NCBI GenBank assembly: GCA_918797485.1
Contig: CAKKNE010000002.1
Span: 5,298,501-5,362,500, forward strand
Length of the DNA: 64,000 nt
DNA from: Pelagomonas calceolata
Lineage: Eukaryota; Sar; Pelagophyceae; Pelagomonadales; Pelagomonadaceae
Direction: 5' to 3'
Shown one piece after another: positions 8,101-17,900 of the stretch. Each line of letters starts with the position of its first letter. Positions within the stretch are counted from its first letter, which is position 1. Made by a program: the position numbers and the translations under genes. The notes beneath the pieces were generated by a model, which saw nothing but the letters and a program-made list of their open reading frames with translations, searched no databases and was not told the origin of the DNA.

Positions 8101-9384
8101 TTACACCCCCCCTGGCGGCGCGGGCGACGCCTTCACCCGTCGTTGCTTGCCGAACGACAGCGGAGGCTCGTCGAAGGGATGTTTCTGAGCGGGCCGCGAC
8201 TGCCGCGCGGCCTCCACTAACCTTTCGGCCAGCCCCATGTGGATGAATAATGCTTCAACCTTGTCGCCGACGCCCATTGTGGGCACCGCGGCATAAGCGG
8301 CGCAGGCGACGCGCGCCAGCGCCCGCGACAGGTTCGCTTCGTCCAGACCCGAAGTGTCGCTTTCACCTAATGTGGCTCGACACACCGCCGCGACCTCCTG
8401 ATGCGATAATAAAGCCGGAGAGACCTTCTCCTCCCGACAGAGTTTGAGGAAGTCCGGCGCCGAGACATGTCGGCCTTTCCGGTACTTGCGGAACACTTCC
8501 CGTAAAGGCTTCTGGAACCTAGCTAGTACTCGTGTCAAGCGATCGTCGTCCTCCACGGGCTGCTGTGAAGGTGCCTTCTTCTTGAACCGCCGCGACCGCT
8601 GCTGGTGGCCCCTTACTCTCGCTTGCAGTTTTGATGCATGCGCGTTCAAGTCATCCTTCTTCCGTCTCCGGCGATGCGGCCCGCCGCCCCGCCCGAAGGC
8701 CACGCCGTGGTCGTCGTCGCTGTCCTTGCGACGCCTTCGAGGTAGGCTCGCGACCAATGCATCACAAAAATCCTCCCAGGCCACGACCCTTCGACCGAGC
8801 ACGCCCTGCCTGATTTTTGACGAAAGCTTCTCCGCCACGGCTCGGCCTAGGGCGTCGCCTCTCGATGAGGGCCGTGTAGAACCACCAACCTCCCAGAAGG
8901 ACGCATCACCTCGCGGCGCTTCCAACACCACACCACCTAGTGGTGCCAGCGACTTGGCCAGCGTCGTCTCCAGGACCTCCAGGGATCTAGACGTCGCCTC
9001 CCGAAACGCTTGCGCGGCTCGTCGTTCCTCCGCTAAACTTTCTTCGGCTTGCACCGCCCGCCGTTCCCATTCTCGTATGAGCGATATCGTCGGGTCGCTC
9101 TCTTGGGAGGGCGGCGGCGCCGCCCGAGCGAGCCGACCGCGCACGCGAGCTTGCAGCAAACATGCCGCGGCCGCCTGGTCGACGACCTTCTCCACGTAGA
9201 GGCCGGGAAACAAACCACAGCGCGGCGCGCCGTCCGTCACGATGACCCCAAACCACCAGCCGTCCTCCTGCCGTTGCTGGACGTGGACCTCGTCTCCGAC
9301 GCTAAGCGTGAGCTCGTCGGGCTCCTGCGCTTGGTAGGCGTAGACCGCTTTATGGGGCGCTCTGCTCTTGGTGGGGCTGGCCAT
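8101..9384 (-). CDS. SH3-domain and IQ-motif protein
   Basis: From the ATG at 9384 the protein has 427 residues. Residues 12-68 form an SH3 domain: ALYDY-like AVYAYQA, the acidic DELTLSVGDEV, WW in DGWWFG, and the GLFPGLYVEKV end strand. An IQ-type calmodulin-binding helix follows at about 74-90 (ACLLQARVRGRLAR), and a second near 245-265 (KLQARVRGHQQRSRR). A predicted coiled coil lies around residues 105-160. The C-terminal part is helical, with a stretch resembling a degenerate EF-hand pair. SH3 plus IQ suggests a calcium/calmodulin-responsive scaffold, perhaps cytoskeletal; that role is inference. The frame extends upstream to 9702, but that sequence is low-complexity and the ATG at 9384 sits just before the SH3 domain. 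Confidence 0.75.
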   Translation of the reverse strand: MASPTKSRAPHKAVYAYQAQEPDELTLSVGDEVHVQQRQEDGWWFGVIVTDGAPRCGLFPGLYVEKVVDQAAAACLLQARVRGRLARAAPPPSQESDPTISLIREWERRAVQAEESLAEERRAAQAFREATSRSLEVLETTLAKSLAPLGGVVLEAPRGDASFWEVGGSTRPSSRGDALGRAVAEKLSSKIRQGVLGRRVVAWEDFCDALVASLPRRRRKDSDDDHGVAFGRGGGPHRRRRKKDDLNAHASKLQARVRGHQQRSRRFKKKAPSQQPVEDDDRLTRVLARFQKPLREVFRKYRKGRHVSAPDFLKLCREEKVSPALLSHQEVAAVCRATLGESDTSGLDEANLSRALARVACAAYAAVPTMGVGDKVEALFIHMGLAERLVEAARQSRPAQKHPFDEPPLSFGKQRRVKASPAPPGGV

Positions 9385-9859
9385 GGTCTTGCGCGATGCG
9401 CGCGACTGGCTGCTCCTTGTGCTTCGGCTCTGCGCGCGACGCCGAGGCAGCCCGTGATGGCGCTGTGTTTTGGAGATGCCCGGCGCTGTGTTGGGGGCGC
9501 GGGACTCCGGTAGCCGTGGTTGCCCGAGCCGTGGTAGGTGTCTGCCGCGCGGCGACGGCGTCGGGAACGATCGTGAAATTCTGGCGGGTTTTGGGCACTT
9601 TGGCCGCTTTTTGCATCGCCCTGTGCACGCAGACGTACGCGCAAAGCCTGAAAGTAGCTTGTTTTGCATTACTTGTGCTGCCGAAGAACTTGCAACGAGC
9701 AATTCCAGTATTGCTGTCGCCTCTGCCTACCAAGCTCTCAGGTGCAGTGAGAGCACTGTCGCCGCGCGAGCATTTTAGGCTTTGCAAACGCTCTCACGGA
9801 CACAGAGGCTCACCCTCACAAGAGTAATTGCCGCTATCGCGGTCGCCGCGACCGCATAA
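9385..9859. promoter_or_regulatory. Divergent spacer, no gene seen
   Basis: These 475 bp separate the starts of the SH3/IQ gene and TRM10 and should hold both promoters. I see no tandem repeats, no copy of the GCTAG dyad found in other spacers, and no supported reading frame. The composition is less GC-rich near 9640-9740 than in the flanking genes. Confidence 0.4.
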
Positions 9860-10717
9860 ATGGAGCAAGGTCCCGCACCCGCACCTGCAGCTAGCACAGA
9901 AGCGCCGCCGCTCTCGAAGCGCGCGAGGAAGCGCGCCGCGCGCGAAGCGCAGCGCCTCGAGGAGAAGCGGCAAAAAAAAGAGAAGAACCACGCCCAAGCA
10001 AGAGACAGAGAAGCCGCGGCCGCGGCGGCCGCCGCCGCCGCGGACGCGCTGCTGACGGACGACCAGCGCGCCGCGCGCGACCGCAAGGCGCAGCAGGCGC
10101 GCGACGAAAGGTTGCGGAAGCGCGCCGCCGAGGACGCAGAATTCGAGAAGAAGTGCGCGTCCGGATGTCGAATTGTCATTGATTGCGGCTTCGAGAGCCT
10201 GATGACGGACCGGGAGGCGCGGTCGTCGTCGCAGCAGATCATGTACTGCTACGGGGCGAATCGACGCGCGGAGGCGCCGGCGCGGTTGCTCGTCGTGGGC
10301 TTGACTGGAAGGCAGGCTTCAGCATTGGGGAACGTGTCCGGTGTCGAATCGTGGCGCGGGGCTTCTGTTGATGCGAGACCGCTGGAGGATGTGTTCCCGG
10401 ATAGGTCGTCGCTGGTCTACCTGACGGCGGAGTCGGACACGGTGTTGACAGAGGTGGACGCCGCGACGACCTATGTCATCGGCGGCTTCGTGGACCGCAA
10501 CCGGCACAAGGGCGCGACGCACGCCAAGGCACTGCAGCTAGGAGTGAGAACCGCGCGGCTGCCCATCGGCGACGGTGATGCAATCGTGCTGGGCAAGGAG
10601 GCGTCGCGCGTGCTCGCGGTGAACCACGTCTTCGAATTGATGGTGCGCGCGCAGTCGAGTGACTGGGCCGCGGCCGCGGAGTGCCTGCCGGGGCGGAAGA
10701 AGAAGCCTGAGGAGTAG
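9860..10717 (+). CDS. TRM10: tRNA (guanine-N1)-methyltransferase, TRM10 family
   Basis: The 285-residue protein has a Lys/Arg/Ala-rich N-terminal extension (about residues 18-100, likely a helical RNA-binding arm) followed by the SPOUT-type TRM10 domain. Family hallmarks are RIVIDCGFESLM at the domain start, SSQQIMYCYGANRR, YLTAESDTVL, and the S-adenosylmethionine-site stretch YVIGGFVDRNRHKG with the later LPIGD and AVNHVFELM. TRM10 methylates N1 of guanine (or adenine) at position 9 of tRNA. The length and domain order match nuclear/cytosolic TRM10. It converges with the WW-AP2 gene, only 27 bp away. Confidence 0.9.
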   Translation: MEQGPAPAPAASTEAPPLSKRARKRAAREAQRLEEKRQKKEKNHAQARDREAAAAAAAAAADALLTDDQRAARDRKAQQARDERLRKRAAEDAEFEKKCASGCRIVIDCGFESLMTDREARSSSQQIMYCYGANRRAEAPARLLVVGLTGRQASALGNVSGVESWRGASVDARPLEDVFPDRSSLVYLTAESDTVLTEVDAATTYVIGGFVDRNRHKGATHAKALQLGVRTARLPIGDGDAIVLGKEASRVLAVNHVFELMVRAQSSDWAAAAECLPGRKKKPEE

Positions 10718-10744
10718 GTTGTTTGTGATCAAAATTGTTAGGCA

Positions 10745-11509
10745 CTAGTCCTGGTCTTTCGGGAGGGGTCGGCCGGAGGCGTCGACGCGATTCATCACTC
10801 GAATATGGTCGAGGCCCGCGGCGATCACCGCTTCGTTGTAGGCGAGCGCGGCGACCTCCTCGTCGGAGTAGTAGCCAACATGGCATGTTTTGGTTTTGGC
10901 TGGCGTCGAAGTGGGATCTCTGTATTGAACCCGCCACTGGCACTCGCTACGGTTGGCATGCCAAGAAACGCCGTGAAACCTCGACGATCGCTTGAAAGTG
11001 GTGGGCAAAGGCTTGCCAGTCGCGTCGACATCGTTGAGCTGATTCCCCAGGTCGTGGCGCTGGACGTACTCGTTGTATCTACGTGCTGCTACTTCTTCGT
11101 CGTCGTACCGGCCGATCTGAATGCGCTTGTCGCCCACTTTTACAGAAGCCTTCCATTTCCCCCTCGCTGCGTCCCAACAGACGCCAAGGAATCCACTCGT
11201 TTTGCGTTTCTTGCGTCCCTTGCGCGGCGGCGGCGGCGGCGGCGACACAATCGCCCGGTACTTCGCTATTTTTCGTCGGAACTTCTCAATCTTCGGAAAT
11301 TTTACCAGCCGCACCGCTTTCTTCAACCGATTCTGATAATGCAGCAGGCCCTTAACCGGGTCGCTCGCCCGCGTCGCCTGGTCGAAGCGCATGGATTCCG
11401 AGTCGTCTAGCGTCCAGCGCACCTCGCCCGTCGCCGGGTGCCAGAAGTACGCGCGGCCGGTCGATGAGTCCGTCTCGCGGCGCCACGGCTCGCTGGCAAT
11501 CATGGTCAT
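10745..11509 (-). CDS. WW-domain plus two AP2/ERF-like DNA-binding domains
   Basis: The 254-residue protein begins with a WW domain (residues 9-32: W in EPWRR, the Tyr/Phe pair in GRAYFWHP, and W in EVRWTLDD). A basic region with a run of eight prolines follows (about 88-100). Two AP2-type domains come next: SGFLGVCWDAARGKWKA... with IGRYDDEEVAARRYNEY (about 105-150), and SRFHGVSWHANRSECQW... with VGYYSDEEVAALAYNEA (about 178-225). Each keeps the G-V-x-W start and the YxxEExAAxxYN helix of the fold. AP2 proteins are sequence-specific DNA-binding factors, so this is probably a transcription factor that can also bind proline-rich partners through WW. Targets are unknown. Confidence 0.85.
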   Translation of the reverse strand: MTMIASEPWRRETDSSTGRAYFWHPATGEVRWTLDDSESMRFDQATRASDPVKGLLHYQNRLKKAVRLVKFPKIEKFRRKIAKYRAIVSPPPPPPRKGRKKRKTSGFLGVCWDAARGKWKASVKVGDKRIQIGRYDDEEVAARRYNEYVQRHDLGNQLNDVDATGKPLPTTFKRSSRFHGVSWHANRSECQWRVQYRDPTSTPAKTKTCHVGYYSDEEVAALAYNEAVIAAGLDHIRVMNRVDASGRPLPKDQD

Positions 11510-11714
11510 GCGTTAACGGTACGGGGCAGTCAACGCGCGCGCGTCGAGGGCTCAAGAGTCAAGGCAGAGCCAAATGTGAAAACCTGTTGCCACGGGCTCC
11601 GCGCGCGGTGTCGACGCGAGAAATGGCCAGTCGTATGAGGATTAATAACGCACTGATCAAGGCTCCTCACCCCAGCGCGGACAGGGCAAAACATGCCTGT
11701 CAAAAAAATGCGGA

Positions 11715-11741
11715 GCTAGCGTCCAGTAAGACACTAGCAAG
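11715..11741 (+). repeat. Dyad spacer element, copy 1
   Basis: This 27-bp block lies in the 417-bp divergent spacer between the WW-AP2 and CHAT-NB-ARC genes, 186 bp before the CHAT gene ATG. It reads GCTAGCGTC, two variable bases, then GTAAGACACTAGCAAG. GCTAGCGTC and GACACTAGC are near-perfect inverted copies, so the block has dyad symmetry. The copy at 22105-22131 (minus strand) matches 25 of 27 positions, and 43468-43483 repeats the 16-bp right part exactly. The rest of the spacer shows no gene. Confidence 0.7.
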
Positions 11742-11926
11742 CCGGAGCCACGAGGACGCCAGTGCGGCTGTGGGCCGACAGTGAGGCGTTTCCAGCTCAG
11801 ACGACAGCTCGTGCAGCTTGTTTGGTGAGATCTCCAGCGAAGAGCACCCGTGCGGGCCGCCCCGAGCCACCTCCTGCGAGCAGCACAGATTTCCTGGCAG
11901 GAACCTTGCGCAGCCAAAGAGACACG

Positions 11927-14900
11927 ATGGCGACCCAAGAACAGCAACAAAACGACGAGCCCGTCCTTGAGACGGCTGAGGACACCGCTAGGGTCTCGAA
12001 TGCTGTGGACTTACTCATGGATTTGTGTGCGGAGAGAACCAACAATCATGACGAGACCGCTCTAGATGTGGTAGCTCATGTCGGCGCGGAGGTGCGGGCC
12101 ATGGCCGCGAAGGTCGCGGCGACCATCAAGTCGAAGGCGCACGCGTCAGTAGCCGTCGAGGACTTGCAAGCTCTGCACGCCAGAGCCATGTCGGCCCTCG
12201 AGACGGCCGGCATCCCTTCGTCAATGGAGAAAGTAGTAGCCAAGCTCCAGGCAGCCCAAGAGGAGGAGCCCGCCGTCGCCATCGTAGAAGAGAAGCCTCC
12301 TGTGAATGATGACGACCAGTCCACGTCACGAGGTGTCGCCTTCTTGAAGGACGTCGAGGCCATGCACTCGGCGCCGTCCGGTGAACTGCGCGAGGCGGCC
12401 ACAAGACGAGTGTCCCTCACGTTTTCCGGTACTGACCTGTGTGGAAATCAAATGTCGCGGCGCATCTCGCGGTGTCGATTCCTCGCACGCGACACACTGG
12501 TTGATTTCCACACAGGTAATGATGCACCCTTGCGAGCGGCCGCCACAAGGTTAGGCGCGCTCGGCGCTTTAGCTAAAGCGCATGAAGCAGCGGAACAGGA
12601 GGGCAACACGGAGGTGGCCATTTCCGCGGCGCGAGCGGCGGCCGCGCTAGTACCCTCGGAAGCGGAGCCCTTACATCTCGCCGCGTTAGCCTCACCTACG
12701 CTGAAGATGCTCCGGTTAGTCTTGGAACAGTCGACAGATTGCACCACAAGTACCCATCAAGTAGCCGTAGCGATCGCCCACTTGACGGTACTCTTACAAC
12801 AAGGGTGGACCGAGGATAAAGCGCAACCTCGCGTGTTAGAGGCGTTGGTCGCCGCGACCTGCGATGCCGCACGGGCCTGCTCCCATGGACTAGGCGAGTG
12901 CTGCGATTCGGAGACGGCTGCCGTCACGGCCTTTGCCGTTTCAAACTTGGCGGCTTTATCTGGCGCTCGAGTGGAGCTCGTGAGACAAGGAGCTATTTCC
13001 GTATTAGCCAATTGGCTGGAAGCGCGACCTCTCTCAGAGCTCCACCGCCACGCGTCCTCGGCGGCGCAGCAGTTAGCCGGCGCGGGCGACGAAGGCAAGG
13101 CCGGGCCTTCGGGATATTTGGAGATGAGAGATGAAGATGTTTTTGCGAGAGGGTGGCTCGACGCGAAGCTCACGGACGCTTCATTGGGTTTATTGAAGGC
13201 CCTGTCTGGATTGACACAAGACGACTCGGCCGTGGCTGCGGTAAGAAAGCAAACTATTACTGCTTTGTCAGAACTCTCGAAGCGACCACCCAACAGAAGA
13301 GCAGTAGTAGAAGCAGGCGGGTCCTACGCTCTACTCCACTCACTGAGAAGATGCGTTTCTGATCTCAGCGCCCCGGCTAGACGCCACGAAGCCGCTGATC
13401 TAGCTTGTAGAGCGTGCACGGCGTTAGCGGCAATAGCCCTGGAACCTTCACCAAGTGGCGACCGAGTCTCGGCCGATCTCGTTGACGGCGACGTCCTCAC
13501 ACCAGTAGTGGCGTGTCTAGCCCTAGCCGCACCGCGATCACCTTTGAGACTAGCCGCCGCGCGACTCGCAGCGAGGGTCTCGGAGGATGACCTCGACGCG
13601 AAGAGATCCCTCGCCTTCTTCCAAGGCGGAGGCCTCGGAGACATGGAAATTCAACCGGTCGACGCCTTACTCGTGTTGGGTGGAGGTTTGGACCATTCCG
13701 ATGATGGTGGTTCGATACAAAAGCCGCAGACGCCGCGCTGGGGCCGCGGGCGAAGTGAGTCAGTTCCACAAGAGCACGAGCCGGGGGCCTTTCGGCGGCC
13801 GGACGCGAGGGAGGCGGCGCACGTGGCCTATGCTCTCGCGAATCTGGCGGCGCGGCCGGATCCCGCGTCCAAGCTGTTGTGGGAGCGCGGCGCGTTACCC
13901 GTGTTGCTGCAGCTACACAGATCGCCACGAGCGCCGTTGCGAGCGAGGGCGATGCGCGCGCTAGCTTCCTTAGCGGCTCCCTTAGTAGCCCATCCGGCCA
14001 GAGACCAAGATAGAGATGTTGATGATCATGCCTCAGCAGCAGCTGCCGTCACGGTCGCGAAAGCCGCTCTAGCTACGCTGAGAGACGAAGACACCAGCAA
14101 TGACACGGAGACCCAAGCGTTTAGGAAAGAGGCGACCTACGAGGCCGCGAGGTGCGTGAAGAACCTCGCCTTTGCGGCACCTCTAAGGGCAGCATTAGTG
14201 GCTGGTTCTCTGAAGAGGTTACTCGCCGTCGCGGTGGGCGGCTGCGCGGAACCTAGACTAAAGGCACTAGCGGAGGCTACGCTCGTAGCGCTGGGCTTGG
14301 AAGGCGGCGCCGCCGATTTGGAGCTCTGCGGCAACGACGCTCGTCTGTTAGAAGAGTGGGTTGAAATGAGGGCTTCCTTAGAAGCCCAACGAGGCCTCGA
14401 GCAGGACTACGGGAGGGCTCTCAAAGACGCCTGGTCACCCGGTGAAGATCTGAGTGATGATGGGAGTGACGAGGAACCTACGTCAGAGAAACCGGCACCT
14501 CTCGATGTGTTTGCGGGGAAGCTCAGAGAAGTACTGTTGAATCCGCACGGCGCGGCCCTCAAATTAGCCGAACTCAAAGCGGGCGGGTTGTTTCGATGTA
14601 CGTCCGTCGATCCCTACGACGAGCGCGTCGTCAGTGAACCACAGAGGCCTCGTTCACCCATCTCGAAGCCTTCTCCGTTGGCACCGACCGCGTTAGTTGC
14701 AAGACTATCCTCAGCACCGGGCACGCCCCTGCCGTCGACACCCTTGGCGCAGGAGGGCCAGAACTCCGAAAAGCTCTTCCGACACGTCCGGTCGACGTCC
14801 TCAGCCTCGAACACCGTCGAGGACGAGGAGGAGTCGTTCGTGACGGCGGCGACGCGCCTGCCGCGGTGGTGGGCTTCCGAGCGACGCGCGAGGCAGTCCT

Positions 14901-17900
14901 CTGATGAGACTACGCCACCACCCACCCCGCTAGCTACACGTAAAAGAAGACGACGAGCGGCGGACCGCGGCGTGACCTCGAAAGACGTCCAGGTGTTTCT
15001 GGAGCGGCACTTTCCGTCCGTGTTGCAACGCCAGCAGGTGGCTCCATTTAGTCATCCTGGTTGTTCTGATTCTTGGTTACGAGCGCTAGCTTTGCCTAGA
15101 CGGCAATATTTCTCGTTTCGGAGAGAAGCACGAGTGCTAGGCAAGTTGCTGGAGCAGGACGGCCATAGTAAATATGGTGCGGTCTTCCGCGATTCGACCT
15201 TTGCGGGAGAGTTCTGCGAATCGCTCGGGAGTTTTCTCGCAAGGCAGCCCAAGGTGTCGTCCCTGGCGTTTGTCGCTTCCCTAGGCGGCCTGCCGGGTGC
15301 GGCCCTAGATGACTCTACGACGGTCGGGTTGTTCCACCAAAATCCCCAACCCAATGAATCAGCACAACGTACAACAGCTCTGGCTTATCTCGTGGGCGCT
15401 CTACCTTTGTCTGTTGAAAGTGTTACGCTGGATCGAGCTCTTGGTAGAGATGGTCTCCAAATCCTCGGGATATTGCTACGAACGGCGGAAGAGAGAAGAC
15501 GAGCAGCGTTGAGAGATAATAACATGTCCATCGCGGGCCCCGCGCCGTCCTTGTTAGCGGTACGGGGCCACGACCACCTGCAGCCGGATGATTTTGCGTC
15601 TTTGGCTTTGTACGTCGGGGCTTGCGTCAACGAATCCTCCACAAGATTACGGTGTCTCATAGCGTTGGACCTGCACGGCAACCGGCTGGGCGACGCTACT
15701 GCTGCAGCATTTGTCCGCGCGCTCGATCGCGACGATTCTCCCATACAAGCGCTAGATTTAGGTGCCAATTCGTTGGGCCCGGCCAAGGCCACGCTGGACG
15801 CCCTGATCGGGAAACAAGATGACGACCGGGACGTCCCGCCTAAAAGAGGCTGCGTCTTATGCCGAGGGACGCTGCGGACTTTGTCACTAGCGGCGAATTC
15901 ACTAGGTCCGCGGCCGGCGGCGCGCTTACTAAGAGCGTTGGGTGAACGATCTCCAGCACCTTCCTTGCGAAGCTTATCTCTCAAACATAGTTCGTTCGGC
16001 CCGCCCTGCGGGTTAGGCGCCCTGGCTTCACTAGCGACAGCACTGAAGCGCGTCGCGGCGAAAGGTGCGCTCGAGGATTTGGACCTAGATGGCTGCCGCC
16101 TCCAACCAGATGCCGCTCGGGAGATTCTGAGTGGACTTAGAGAACGCGCGGGCGACGACGCGTACGCCGAGGCCTCGGGCGAGCGTTTGAACGGCTTGAC
16201 CTTCGTGCGGCTGAGCGAGGGCAACCAGGTCCACCGCGAGGACGCGCTGGCCATCTCCAAAGAACTGAGAAGAGCGCGAGCCAGGTCCGCGGCGCGGTTT
16301 CCTGTGCAACCGGCACCCATACCCGAAAAAGAGAATCCGCCGCCGCCGCCACCACATGTACCGATGAAGTCGTCGCCCGCAATCGTGCGCTCGGAGGGAG
16401 ATCTAATACAGCGACGGGCCGCGTCGTGGACCGCAGGTTCTCCGAGAACAGTTCCATCGATCGAGTCTCCTCGGTCGACAGCAACGCCTCTCGTAGCTTG
16501 TCTCTTCGCCTCGCCCCTGGCCTGGCAGGACTCGCACGGCAAGCTCCATGGGATTGAGGGGCTAGATGGAGATGCCGAGCGCGAGGCCATTGCCAAAGCT
16601 CTGGAAGAGCGGCGCTCGAACGAGGACCAGCGGGAGCGGGTTATTGTTGATTTCAGAGCGGCGACGACGGAAGCCCTACAAGCTGCTCTCACGTCGGGCG
16701 TGCGCGTGCTGCATTACTCGGGCCACGGCCACCCGCAGTGCCTCACCTTCGAGGACGGGCGCGGGGGTTTGCAGCCCGTGCCGCCGCGGCGACTCGAAGC
16801 TCTGGTGCGACCGCGGCCGCCTGCTTTGGCGGTGGTGTGTGCTTGCCATTCGCTACGGGCGGCGCAAGCGCTGGTCGCCGCGGGCGTCAAGCACGTCGTC
16901 GCTGTCAGTCTAGATGAGCCTCTGCTGGACGCGGCCGCCGTGGCCTTCACTAGAGCGTTTTATCACGCTTTGTCAGTGGGCGATAGTGTACGGAGGGCCT
17001 TCGACGGCGGCGTGGAAGCAGTGGCCGCGTCCCCAAGAGTAGGACCTGACTGGGCCTCGAAGTTCGAATTACTCCCGGAGGACGGCGACCACACGGCCAA
17101 AGTATTGCCTCGTTCACTCATGAGACGGAAAGTGTTAGTACCAGCACCTCCCCCGGGACCACCACCCAGATGGCCTCCTAGAGCTACCTTATCTCAAAAT
17201 GCCCCGCGACCGCCCGAAGATTTCCTAGGGAGAGAGGTCGACGCATTTAAAGTACTAGACGCTTTACTGGCGAGGAGAAGGAGGTTCGTGTCATTAGTAG
17301 GGCCCGTCGGAGTGGGCAAGAGCGCCTTGGCCGCTTTTGTGGCGGAGTATGTGGACGCGAGAGCGTTGTTCCGGGCCGTCGTCTTCCTCAAGGTCGATTC
17401 AAACGCGTCGCGCGAATCCTTGGATGCATTATTAACGGCTTCACTACTGGACGCGTTCTTCGACGACGACGGCGAAGGCAAGACGCTACTCGTGTTGGAT
17501 GGCGGTGCGGACAATGGGGAAGTCAAGCGGTTCCTGGCCGCGGCACTGGACGCGCGCGATCGACTGGTGGTGCTCTCGACGCGGAAGGTCGGGTTGGATC
17601 GGCCCTCGGAGCACGAGGTGCCGCTCGGGCCCCTCGACTTATCGAATGCTGCTAGATTATTCGCGCGCCAGTGCCCGCGCTTGCACACGGCGTCTGATCG
17701 TCGTAGGTTCCACGCGCTCGTGACGTCGGCGGACCTGCAAGGTGCTCATAGCGTTATTCTGGACGCTTTGCTCGGCGGGCTGCCGGGCGCGATCGTCGCG
17801 GCGGCGTTCCGAGCGTCGCGGGAAGATCTTGAAGGATTGCTGGCGGTGGCGCGGGAGTCGGGGAGCGCCCACGTCGTCGCCGTCGGCGACCACCCGCTCC

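Noticed and set aside
12429-12515. Coding Cys/Arg-rich finger in the CHAT protein
   Set aside because: The segment has the same inverted repeats and 20-bp end as two proven-by-position introns, so it is an introner first, even if sometimes retained.
15385-16692. 435-codon minus-strand frame within the CHAT-NB-ARC gene
   Set aside because: It lies opposite the LRR and CHAT motifs, which are unmistakable on the plus strand; its own translation is low-complexity.
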